Shown here one piece after another: positions 15,875-27,600 of a stretch of 64,000 bases of DNA. The number at the start of each line of letters is the position of its first letter. Position 1 is the stretch's first letter. Source of the DNA: Rhineura floridana (lineage: Eukaryota; Chordata; Lepidosauria; Squamata; Rhineuridae); the NCBI RefSeq assembly GCF_030035675.1, contig NC_084482.1:226884943-226948942 (forward strand), in the 5' to 3' direction. Made by a program: the position numbers and the translations under genes. The notes beneath the pieces were generated by a model. The model was not told where the DNA came from and did no database searches. It worked only from the letters and a program-made list of their open reading frames with translations.

Positions 15875-16450
15875 AAACCCGGGAGAGTCACTGAGCTGGA
15901 TGAAGCAGAAGCTGACTCAGTATAAGGCACCTTTCTATCTTCCTAAAATGTTTTACATTTATATTCACAGCAACCAGGTGCGATTTATTGGGAAGGGTCA
16001 TAGCTCAGGGGCAGAGCATCAGAAGGTCATGAGTTCAATCCCCAATGCAGAGTTCGGTGGACCGACATCAGAAAGCAGCTTATTTAAAACCATCCCTTTC
16101 AAGCCTTTACATGGGATATTTGCTTCTACCTACTTTTTTTCTGCCTTTGGAGAGGAGTGCTGTAGCTCACTGGTAGGACATCTGCTTTGCATGCATGCAA
16201 AATAAATAAATATCCCAATTTTAATCCCCAGCAGCATCTGCCGGTAGAGCTTGGAGAGATTCCAGTCTGGAACCCTGGAATGCTGCTGCCAGTCAGTGCA
16301 GACATTGCTCAGTGGCAGAGCAAAGGCCTTCCGTGCACAACATTCTGGGTTCAGGCCCTGGCTTCCTTTAGAAAAAGGGTCCCAGGAACAGCCTGGTGGG
16401 GGAGGGAAGAGGACACCCTTTGCTCTGCCCAGGACCCTGCAGAGCTGCTG
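15875..16450 (+). repeat. Cluster of tRNA-Ala-like SINE fragments
   Basis: About 15985-16090 (catagctcaggggcagagcat, gttcaatcccc), 16150-16290 (tagctcactggtaggaca, ctgctttgcatgcatgc) and 16290-16450 (gctcagtggcagagc, gggttcaggccctgg) all show the tRNA-like A and B box landmarks of one SINE family in plus orientation. They are too diverged to be functional tRNAs. Confidence 0.55.
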
Positions 16451-16569
16451 CCAGTCAGAGAAGATGGCAGATGGGTGGTCTGATTTCAGAGAAGGCTGAT
16501 TCCTTTGTTTCTTCCAAGTCCAAAGTCAAGGAGGGGGAGAAAGATTTCAGTCTTCGCAATGAGTATAAA

Positions 16570-17433
16570 ACTGGAATACTGGAGCATGAAATGACAGTGG
16601 GGTTGGCCAGACTCTTCCCCAGCCATCTCTTCACTTTGATCCCTGGCTTTGTGGCCAGGAAGGCCAGCACCACAGTGATGGTTTTGGCCAAGACAGAAGA
16701 GACGGCAACCGAGAAGATGATGCTAAAGGATTTTTGTCGGAGAAGGCAGGTCCCTTTCCTTGGCCTGCCAATGAAGAGGAAGGAAGACAGAAAGGAGAGC
16801 AGGAGGGAGACGAGGAGGATGTAGGAGAGGTCCCGGTTGTTGGCTTTGACTATGGGAGTTTCTAGGTGTTTAACATTCCTAATGCAGAAGCTGTGGTTAA
16901 GGAGAGACTGAAAGAACTGGGCATGTCTAGCCTGGAGAAGAGAAGACTAAAGGGAGATATGATAGCACTCTTCAAGTACTTGAAAGGTTGTCACATAGAA
17001 GAGGGCCAGGATCTCTTCTCGATCATCCCAGAGTGCAGGACACGGAATAATGGACCCAAGTTACAGGAAGCCAGATTTTGACTGAATATCAGGAAAAGCG
17101 TCCTAACTGTTAGAGCCGTACGCCAATGGAACCGATGACCTAGGGAGGTAGCAGGCTCTTCACTGGAGGCATTCAAGACGCAGCTGGATAGGCACCTGTT
17201 GGGTATGCTTTAAACTGGATTCCTGCATCAAGCAGGTGGTTGGACTCGATGGCCATATAGGCCCCTTCCAACTCTAGTATTCTGTGATTCTATGATTCTA
17301 GGACATGAATAGAGCTAAGGAAATGAGGAGGATCTCCAAGGATTCTTCATAGGCCAGGAAGATTATGTTCTTGGGGACACATTGATCTTGTTTGAGTACT
17401 TCTCTCCTGAACATCTGGTACAATGGTCTGCAT
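16570..17433 (-). pseudogene. V2R pseudogene, last exon (7TM) fragment
   Basis: Minus-strand sequence beginning after an acceptor ...TCCTCAG at 17434. It encodes the start of a V2R terminal exon (DADHCT...), then NIIFLAYEESLEILLISLA and, past a CR1 insertion, [17 protein letters not shown] and RKWLGKSLA-type 7TM blocks homologous to 42057-42967. Similarity stops near 16570, in the middle of the transmembrane domain. It carries frame changes, the CR1 insertion and loss of the distal 7TM region, so it cannot encode a receptor. Confidence 0.85.
16903..17304 (+). repeat. CR1 LINE 3' end inside V2R pseudogene
   Basis: 5'-truncated CR1 (ctgaaagaactgggcatg ... attctgtgattctatgattct) inserted into the V2R exon opposite to its sense. 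V2R homology resumes on both sides with at most a few duplicated bases. Confidence 0.85.
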
Positions 17434-17741
17434 CTGAGGAGTAGAGTGACTTTGGTCTCACTAACATCAACTTTGAGTCCATCACCATCTCTGCTCTATT
17501 ACATGTTGGGGGAAATGGAGATGTGGGTCAGGAAATAGCAACGTGTAGAAGTGTCAGAGGTTCACTGGTACAGGATGTGCCATGCATTCAGAGGCCTAAA
17601 TTCAACAGATTTAGGCCTGCCTGCTCCCATTTCAAATTTTGCACCCTGAACTTCTCATGCTGGCTTTTCTGCCAGGGATGTACTCTGTGTGCTGCCTGTC
17701 TGGCAAGGAATCACTGCACATTGTAGAGGCTTCTCTGTTTA

Positions 17742-17855
17742 AGATGAAGAGGGCCCATTCTGCGCACGGAGCACAAGCGTAGCAGCATACTGGCTTCCCT
17801 TCCTGAATCACCTTGCCTTGTCCTGGAGGACCACTTTTGGTGCACCTGGAATGAG
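17742..17855 (-). pseudogene. V2R pseudogene, cysteine-rich exon 5
   Basis: The minus-strand frame contains [18 protein letters not shown], matching exon 5 of the intact gene (39971-40097). It lies about 300 bp upstream of the terminal-exon fragment in the transcription direction, as expected for one decayed gene. Exons 1-4 were not found upstream of it. Confidence 0.75.
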
Positions 17856-18224
17856 TGAGGAGTATTTGCAGAAGGTGGCATACACCCAGAGACATGGGCT
17901 CAGCCGCTGCAAGAACTCTGCTAGGCAGCCTCTGCCTCAGGCCGCGACATGTATTTGGCCAGCCCTGACTGAACTACTCTACCACCATAAAAGAGGACAG
18001 GCTGGAAAAGCTGCACACTCCCCAGTCAGTGCTGTACAAAGGGAAGGCTCCTTTTCAATGCTGCACATCAGGGATGGGGAATGTGCCGCACTCCATAGTT
18101 GCTGGATTGCGGCTCATCCTCCCTGGCCAGGACTGTGTTGGCTGGGGCAGAGGGGAGTTCCTCCCCAAACAGTATGCAGAGGACTGAGAACTTTCATATG
18201 GATTACTGAAGAAATTATTTAGCT
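17856..18224. other. Non-coding stretch between the V2R pseudogene and the V2R upstream duplication
   Basis: No domain, exon or clear repeat recognised. Short open frames here have no similarity I can name. Confidence 0.5.
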
Positions 18225-18619
18225 TAATATTGGCCTGGTCCATCTCCTTCAGGGCTCTTCTGATGCCCATAAAGGTCAGGCATACTCACCTTTTCCCCTC
18301 CCTGAATCATGTCAGACTATTGAGTAAAGACGTTTTCTCTCCTGCTCTGCACGTGCACCCATAAAGTTTCAAGGAACTCACTTCCCTTTATAATTATCAG
18401 AATCATAGTGATTTATTCTCATTCTCCCCAAAGTCCAAGGGATCTCCCCTCTGCAATCAAATATTGCCTCTGAGAGCAATTACCTAAACACCACAATCGA
18501 GGGCAGCATGACGCTGTTTGCAAAGTTTGGGGTATGAAATATCTCAGGTGCCACAGAGTCCTTGGGGCAGGTGAAGGGGAAGGAGGAATATGCATGTGTA
18601 CAGCTTAATTAATACACTT

Positions 18620-18800
18620 TTAATAAGAACACAGGAAGCTGCCTTTGACTGAGTCAGGCCATTGGGCCATCAAGCTGAGTACTGTCTGCTGCTCTCCAGC
18701 CAGGGAACTTCCCCAGACTCACCTGAGAAGCCAGCAGGGACTGAACCTGGGACATTCTGCACGCAAAGCAGGTGTTCTCCCCTGAGCTACGGCCCTCCCC
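18620..18800 (-). repeat. tRNA-Ala-like SINE upstream of V2R exon 1
   Basis: Minus orientation; GTAGCTCAGGGGAGAAC head, TTCAGTCCC B-box-like, tail CAGCTTCCTGTGTTC. Shared with 48140-48320, so it predates the V2R duplication. Confidence 0.75.
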
Positions 18801-18955
18801 CTCAATCTCCTTTAGCTGTGAAGCCAGAGTTGGACTCCCCTTTATTTGCAAAGGTGCTGCAGCCTCTGCCTTGCAAGAGTTCTGGGCTTCTTTAGAGTTG
18901 CTGGCAAAGGAGTTGAGAGGCGCAGCCACAAGGAGGGTGCAATGGCAGACCCAGA

Positions 18956-19164
18956 ATGATCGCGCTGCTCCTGTCGCTGCCTCTTGCAACCTACGGGATG
19001 CAGCAGAAGGCAAAATGCCCCTTGAATCTCATCAGGGATCAACATGGTGCTTTCCATTTTTACAGGCCGGGAGACCACCTCATTAGCGGAGTCATTGCTC
19101 CAAAATTTGCTACCAATCGAGAACACATCCGCTTTTCTAGGACCCCGTACACCTGGATTATGCC
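18956..19164 (+). CDS. V2R exon 1 (signal peptide and start of ligand-binding domain)
   Basis: Starts at ATG 18956, codes residues 1-69 and two bases of codon 70. Donor GTAAGTG. Same 209-nt length as exon 1 of the second unit at 48465. Confidence 0.95.
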
Positions 19165-22100
19165 GTAAGTGATTGTGTATTATTTCTTTATTTATTTGTT
19201 AAATTTATATCCCACCCTTCCTCCAAGGAGGAGCCCAGGGCAGCAAACAAAAGCACTAAAAGCACTCATTCATTCATTGGCTATCGCTCGTGGCTGAGTA
19301 AGGTTGTCTTCTAAGATAAGGTCTTAAATGGTGGGTCCGTAAGTGACCATGGAGGCCAATTCTGGGTTCACACAGCCTCCCACAGTGAGGACATCGGCTT
19401 CCATATGGCTTTTGCAACTGCTAAGTGGTGATCCCACTGGATGTGGTAATCCAGTCAGGGAGAGAGATGAGGCAGACTATGTTTAGGGCAACTTTTCTAG
19501 CCCCCTCCTCATATTGTGTGAGCAGAGTGGATCCTGAATAGGACTGCTCAGTCATGGATATAGCTGCTGAAATACTCAACTGCCTCGGTCCTTGAGCCAG
19601 GATGACTGAGTCTGTATCCACCACCCATGTGAACAGGCGGAGGATAACAATCTGTATGTTACAATGGCTGTGAAGGCAGATGAAGGCTGCAGCAGATAAA
19701 AGACTTCCAATTGTTGTGGTACACATGCCATTGGATCAAAGCCTTTTGAAAGCACTGTAACACGTCATGAAAACAGACCTTAAAAGATATTAAAAGAAAA
19801 CAACCATTAAAAACATATTAAAACAAAATCATCTTTAATAACATTTTTTAAAGCTTTAAACATCTATTTTTTAAAAAAGAAGGTTTAAAACATATTAAAA
19901 AGCAATTCCAGCACAGACTGGGATGAGGTCTCACCTTAAAAGGCTTGTTGAAAGAGGAAGGTCTACAGTAGGTACAGGAAAGGTAAGAGAGATGGTGCCT
20001 GTCTAATATTTAAGGGGAGGGAATTCCACAGGGTAGGTGTTGCCACATTAAAGTTCTGTTTCCTATATTGTGCAGAACGAACCTCCTGATAAGCAGTGGC
20101 GTCACTAGGGGGTGCAGGGGGTGTGGACTGCACCAGGTGACACCATCAGAGAGGGGTGATTCTCATCTTTATTTTTTTAAAAAAATTAAGTTTCTAGGTG
20201 GTCCAGTTCTCAAGATATACATAAAAACATCAGCTGCCCCAGTTAAATCTTTTTTAAACTACTGTATAGCACTTTGTAGCTTTAACCCCGCCCATTCAGG
20301 ATTGCAGCCAATCAGTGAAGTGTTTGGTTGACCTGTGGCAGTGTCTAGTAAACCTCATTGCAAGGCCAGAAAATGGTAAGTATATACATTTCAGTTTTTT
20401 CCCCTCTTGTGTGTAGGAGTCAGATCCTGGGCAGTGTTTTGAAAACCTTTCCAATACTTGCTTTTGTGGGGGTAACAGCATTGCTAATCCCATATGTCCA
20501 GAGTAAATCCCATTGAATTCAATAGGATTTACTTTTGAGTAGACATGGTTATGAATGTGCTGAAAATCAATGGGACTTTGAAGTGAACGTAAAAAAGAAT
20601 TGTGTTTGTTCTCTTTCTGTCCCCCTCCCTCTCCAGTCCTATTTTAAAGCAAGTAGGCAGTGCTTACTTAGGTATTATAGTTTTTATTCTGTAGGAAACG
20701 AATACTGATTTTTTAAAAAATAATACTGATTTTTCTGCAATGACCAACTGGTTTGGCAATAAACTATTATATGGGCTGTATGTATTTATACATCTGCAGT
20801 GTGTGTGTGTAGACTTTCCAACAACCCTGTGAGGTAGGGTTGGAAACCAAGGCAGCTCACAAGAAGAAATAAAGCCATTTAAAATCCAAGAACCATAAAG
20901 CAAGAATAAATAGTTGGAAAACAGCCTAAAGAGGCATGATTCTGAATTTTGGGTTGGGTGAATGAAGTTTATTTATTTATTATTTGATTTATATCCTGCC
21001 CTTCCTCCCAGTAGGAGCCCAGGGTGGCAAACAAAAGCACTAAAAGCACTTTAAAACATCATAAAAACAGATTTGAAAATATATTAAAACATCTTTGAAA
21101 ATATTTTTAAAAGGTTTAAAAAAACATTTTTTTAAAAAAAGAAAAGGCTTATAAACATATTAAAAAGCAATTCCAACACAGACTCAGACTTGGATAAGGT
21201 CTCAACTTAAAAGAACAAGTTGAAAGAACAAGTTCCTTATCACTTGAGGCTGTAGTTCTCTGCACACTTCCCAGTTTGAGTAAGCCCCATTGAATACATT
21301 GGGACTTGCTTCTGAGTAAACAAACATCGGATTGCACTATGAATATATTTACAGATTGTGTAATTCATAAACATATTTGAGAGTCATGTTTATATAAATA
21401 TTTCTTCATACTGTGTCCCAATAAGTATTTGATTTCACACTATGGTTGTAGATGATTTTTCCCTCTACATTTTAAGTGTGCCCTTCTTCCTGGGGGTGGT
21501 CATGGTTCTCCATTGTTTTCATCCTGAGGGGAGGATAGGCTGAGAGATGGTGAGTAGCACATTTAAGGTCTCTTCACCTCCCTCACCCCCTTTTTCTTTA
21601 ATTGTATTTATTTTATATTTCTCCAATATCTTCCCCTGGCTGTTTTTATGTATTTTAATATTTTTAGATTAAATAAATAGGAAATCATAATTGTGAACAT
21701 CCCTAAAAGCAATTTACCTATCCTTATGTTTTGGCAAAGTGGTGGTGTGAAGGCCTGCTGGTAGAACAATTGAGGACTTTGTCACACATTACTTTTTGAG
21801 ACCTGTAGATTCATGTTGGAAAGAACATGTGCACGTATTGACTGGTGGCTTGGGTGCTGTTTCTTCAGTCTGCGCTGCATGCGTAGGGAAGGTGATACAT
21901 CATCTGGCAGCTAGCTTCATAACGTGAGAATGAAAAACATTTGGATCACCATTCACTTGTTTACTTTTCTCACTATTGAGACCACTTCATATATTACTTT
22001 TTCGTACACAGAAATTTAATCTTTGTATAGGAAAAAGTATTTTGTAAAATGTGAAGGACAGTGGCTGCCCAGTCAGTATAACCACTGTACAAGATCTACT

Positions 22101-24663
22101 CAGCCACTGTAATGACCTTTTTGTTTTGAGTGCCCTTTTATCTGGGTCTTGGTTCAGGTGTGTATCCAACTTTGATGTGCTTATGGAAGGGGTGTGCAAG
22201 TAGTGCCCCCCCCAAGTGTGGAGGCTTGGACAAACATTGTGTTATGGAAAACCAAAGTCTGTGTGAAAGTACATATTTGGGAATGCCATCAGTGTAATCC
22301 TAAACACACTTAATAAATAATGTCGAACTTGCACGTCACAAAATATATTACGGTCATGTCCATAAGCACCAGGAGGGTAGTCGCCCAGGGGATCTTAGTC
22401 CCTCTGCTTTTTGGGGGGCAGGGTCCCTATGTCTCCAAGCATCCTACAGTCAGCATGAAAAGTGTGTTAGTCACTGAGAAGAGTCTTCTAATATGCTTCC
22501 TTGCCTTTCCTGCTGATTGGAGTACCCCGCCTATTTCGCGCGTGCCTCTGGAGTTGCACGCTTTTGGATGCTTCTTTCCAATTGTGCATGCTCAAGCTGT
22601 ATGTTTTTAGTGATTTTACCTGATTTTTATTTTACTGTATTGTATTTTATTCCTTGCTGTGAACCGCCCAGAGAGACATAGGCTAAGGGCGGTATAGAAA
22701 TGGAAATAAATAAATAAATAAATAAATAACACTCTCCATTTACATGCTGATTGGCTCCTAGAGATGTTTGTTGTTGTGAGAGAATGCATTAACAAAGATC
22801 TCATTCTTAATCCAGGAGTAAAAAAGGGTGTATGTGGCTGCAACTATCATGAAGGGACTCTGCACTTCTGAATTTTCTACTAAACAACTGATAAATACCT
22901 ATGTAACTTTGTGTCTGGAGACTTCTTATTAAGAATCACTTTCCATAATTGTAAGGAGGTATGTCCACACGCAAGCATCCCTGGCACCTGAATGAGGGGT
23001 GAGAGCAGCAAAGGGCCATAAGCAGATGTCTTAGACCAGGGGTTCCCAAAGTGTTCTTCTACATAGACCACTTGAAAATTGCTGAGGGTCTGAAAGTATC
23101 TGAAAATTTACTATGGGCATATGCAAGATAATTAACTCCCATTAGCGATAAGAGCAAGAATTTGAGCTGTGCGTATGATATTGTAATTTAAAGGTGTAAT
23201 TTTAATCTTGCTAGTTGTTCATGTCACTACTATTGCCATTACATTCAGTGATGTACGGGAATTACGATTTACGAGTAACATTAGTACAAAAAACATTACT
23301 AAGTATTCTCTATGGTCTGGTACGGGAGGAGGTCCATGGGGGTGACACCATGAGTTACCGCACTGGGTGACACCAACCCTAGTGATGCCACTGCTGATAA
23401 AATGGTATCTGCAGGAGGCCCTCACCTGCAGAGCGTAGTGATCGACTGGGTATGTAAGGGATAAGACGGTCTTTCAGGTATCCTGGTCCCGAGCTGTATA
23501 GAGCTTGATTTATGCTTCCTGATGACACTCCAGTTCTCCTAATCTACCTGGGTCAGCCCTTCTTTCCTGTCACTCCTGGCAAATCACTATCCCCGCTTTG
23601 CTCACTAAGTCAGCATCTGATTCAGTGGGATCAAATGCAGCTGGAGCATTTGGGGAGAAGTATAATTTTAAGGAAAAGAAACAAACATCCTTGTTGCTTT
23701 TAAACTCTGTGACATGACAGCCTGAGGCCAGAATGGGTCTAAACAATAATGCCCGTGCATTTGTTTCAAAGGTAGGAAATGGAGTTGGGTATGTTTGAGT
23801 TGCAGCTTTTCCATAAAAAGCAAATCAAAATCCATCTCAGCCCTTCAATGGGTCTACTCTGAGTAAAACTAGAATGGAATGCCACCTATTATATCATGAG
23901 GAACATTGGAGAAGGGTGAATGCTCAGAGCATACTCCTTGATGGGAACATTGGGGAGATCCCCCAGTCTCAATCTGAAGTAGACTTCTGGAGGTTGATGG
24001 GAGGAATTAGTGTCCCGTATCTATGTCTCTGCCCTTGCCTTGAGATGGAGGACAGAGCGGTTCTCTCAGGCACAAAAAGGAATGGCAAAGCAACTCTCCT
24101 TCCTCAGAGTCGAAAAGCGGCTCCCTCCTTTAGTGCTTGGTGCAAAGATCGCTGGAGAGGGCAGTTTTCAAATGGAACTGCAATGTTCATCGCAATGTAT
24201 GCAACTGCAAATTGGGAATGTATACTATGCTTAGGCAGGTGCAGCACAGCCACAAAGTCATTTTGGCTCTGGGGACTTTTTGTCTGGTTCCCAGCACGGC
24301 CCAACATCCCTAAGCCTTCCCCACTGCAGTGAGGGGCTGATCTTCCCACTGCCCACTACGAACACACAAACCATTAGTTGGGGATCAACTCTCATAAGAC
24401 AGGAAGTGCCTGGAGAGGCCCTTAGATTCAGTGGTGGCTGGTAACCCCTAGCCCTGTTTGGGGGCCAAGGAGGTCACTGGAGGCAGGGCCAACTTTTTTC
24501 CTCTTTGACCTCCTCCCTTGCAAAGATACTGTGGGCATGTAAACAACGCTGTAGTAAAAATATTGGTAGCACACTACCCCACCTGGCTGCCATGTTTGGT
24601 TAGATTTATTAGAGAAAGGGTATGACTTTTCCCTAAATGGAGGGTGACAGTGTGTGGCATTCC

Positions 24664-24697
<34 letters not shown>

Positions 24698-27600
24698 TTT
24701 GCAGTGCATCAGATAGGAGGTACTGGTACGTGCTTTCCTTCCTGCTCACCATCCAGGAGATCAACCGGGATTCCACACTGTTACCCAACATCACCCTGGG
24801 CTACAGTGTCTATGAAACCTACTTTGATGGAAGAACGACTTCTGATGCCCTGACAGACCTGCTTGCTGGTGGGAAAGTCAATATTCCAAACTACAATTGT
24901 GGAAGACGCAACAACCTGTTGGCTGTTCTTGAAGGGGCAGATTCCGACATCTCCATCCATATTGCAAGCATGTCAGGCATCTACAAAATCCCACAGGTAA
25001 GAATCGAGAAGGAGAGAGGTGAATGGCTGCATATAACTCCATAATTTGGTCTCTCCAGGGAAGTCTGAAAGGGGGAATAATAAGTGAAGCTATAGGAATT
25101 TTATTTTATGAGATTTTTGTGATGTGGCCCTGACACTTTCCAAAAGGGGCCCGACTACCTTGCTTGAAGAGGCAAACCTGGAGTCTCCTTACCTTCTGAA
25201 CCAAGCAGTGATAGATCAGACAAGTTCAAATGATTGTAAAGTTTTATTGTAACATAATTTAAGTATACCAGAATAAAGAGTAAGTAACAAAGAACAGAAA
25301 ATAAACGACACAAAGATTTCTCATGTGTCTTCAGATCAGGTCCTTCTTGCTGGCTTCACTCAACACTCCTAGAAGGGGATTTGTCTCTGCCTCCTATCTT
25401 CTACCCTTTTGCCTTTTGTCCCTTTTTCTGCTCTTATCACTTGGGGGTGCACCTTTCTGATTGGCTCTCAAACCTGACGTGAGACTCTTGGTGATAATCT
25501 TGCACCCACTTCCTTGCTAGTACTGTGTCCCAGAAAAGGGCATCATTTCATCTTATTTTGCATTATACATGGATCTAGCCTGGTTCTGAGACATTCATTA
25601 AGCTATATCTCTAAAAAAATAGTCACTAAGCATTTTATCTGTAATGCAAGTATATTATTGGGTGTGAGAGCTATTGAAATCCTGTGTTCATCAATTTCTG
25701 TCTTTGAAATGTTAGCAAAGCACTGGGTATGTGCCTTGGAATACGCCTGCTTATGTCATACGGTCCTAGATGGTTTCAATTGTAATATGGTATTAGCCTC
25801 ATGCAATGTGGTGTTCCTCTCGTGATTCCATGCTCCTATAACCTTGAATCGTATAATCATAGAACAGTAGAGTTGGAAAGGGCCTATAAGGCCATCCAGT
25901 CGAATCCCCTGCAAGAATCCAAATCAAAACATTCCTGACATATGGCTGTCCAGCTGCCCCTGGAATGCCTGCAGTGTCGGAGAGCCCACTACTTCTCTAG
26001 GTCATTGGTTCCATTGTCGTATCGCTTTAACAGTTAGGAAGTTTTTTCTGATATTCAGTTGAAATCTGGCTTCCTGCAACTTGAGCCCATTATTCCGTGC
26101 CCTGCACTCTGGGACGACCGAGAAGCGATCCCGCCCCTCCTCTGTGTGGCAACCTTTCAAGTACTTGAACACTTCTACCATATTTCCCATCAGTCTTCTT
26201 TTCTCCAGGCTAAACATGCCCATAAATGAAATAAATAAATAATGATAAATAATATTTTTTGTCCTCCGTTTCATCATTTTAGCTTCTAGTGATAGTTCTG
26301 GTTTAATTTGTTTGCCTTTGAAGACTGTTCGGAAACTTAAATTGGTACAAAGAGCTGCAGCCAGAGTGTTAACCGGGGCTGGTTACAGGGACCATACAAC
26401 TCCCCTGTTACAACAGCTCCACTGGCTGCCAATTTGTTTCCGGTCACAATTCAAAGTGCTGGTTTTGACCTACAAAGCCCTATACGGCTCAGGTCCAGAC
26501 TATTTGACAGATCGTATCTCCCTACATGAACCTGTCCGGGATTTGAGATCTTCAGATGAGGCCCTTCTTGTGTTCCCCACACCTTCGCAAGCACATATGA
26601 CGTGGACACGAGATAGGGCCTTTTTGGTGGCCGCCCCTAGGCTGTGGAACTCCCTTCTGAGTGAGGTACGATCAGCTCCCTCCTTGCTGTCTTTCCAGCG
26701 ACAAGTAAAGACTGTTTTATTTCAACGGGCATTTGGGATAGAGAACAACCAGGATTAAGTGTCATAGGTTTGGTGATTACATTATATGATTTTATTATTT
26801 TAAATTGTCCGCTGTTTTTAACCTATATTTTATGGTTTTAATTTTTCTCATAGTTTAATTCTTTTTAATACTATACTCTGTATGTTTTAATGGTGTTGTT
26901 TTTAGTTGTAAGCCACTCTGAGTCCTATTGGAAAATGGGCGGGGTAGAAATAAAGTGTATTATTAATAATTATTATTATAATTATATATTATTATTATTA
27001 TTATTTGTTGTTGTTGTTGTTTTTGTTGTTGTTGTTGTTGTTGTTGTTATGTGCCTTCTAGTAATTGTTCTGGTTTAATTTGTTCTAACACCCAAATATT
27101 TGTCTTTTTCGCGGTCCATGGTATGTGCAAAACTCTGCTCCAACACCACATTTCAAATGAGTTGATTTTTCTCTTATCAGCTTTTTCCACTGTCCAACTT
27201 TCACATCCACACATAGAGATCAGGAATACCATGGTCTGAATGATCCTGACTTTGGTGTTCAGTGCTTGACAAGTTCAATGTTCTCATTGTCAACTGTAAA
27301 GTTACATAAATCTTCTGTTGTTATTACTTTAGTCTTTTTGACGTTCAGCTGTAGTCCTGCTTTTGTGCTTTCCTCTTTAACCCTTCCTCTTTTTCTACTT
27401 CCTTCTGTTTTTCCCAGCATTATTATCTTTTCTAATGAATCAGATCTTCTCATGATGTGTCCAAAGTATGATAACCTCAGTTTCACCATTTTAGCTTCTA
27501 GTGATAGTTCTGGTTTAATTTGTTCTAACACCCAATTATCTGTCTTTTTTGCAGTCTTTAGATTTTCGTAGTCCATGGTAAGTGCAAAGCTCTCCTCTAA

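Larger units (their letters stand above)
18225..19175 (+). repeat. V2R 5' unit (upstream region and exon 1), duplicate of 47765-48690
   Basis: Aligned with 47765-48690 over the upstream region, an embedded SINE, exon 1 and its donor site. This shows tandem duplication of a V2R unit about 29.5 kb apart. The promoter is not identifiable by a clear TATA box; the conserved 0.7 kb upstream of the ATG is the best candidate. Confidence 0.85.
20094..23393. mobile_element. 3.3-kb hAT-like DNA transposon without visible transposase
   Basis: Termini CAGTGGCGTCACTAGGG and (inverted) CAGTGGCATCACTAGGG. Flanked by CTGATAAG (20086-20093) and CTGATAAA (23394-23401), a 7-of-8 match, as expected for an 8-bp hAT duplication. 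The related L2-like copy at about 40886 shows the unfilled site. The interior has no transposase frame I can recognise and contains nested LINE tails. Probably a non-autonomous derivative. Confidence 0.75.
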
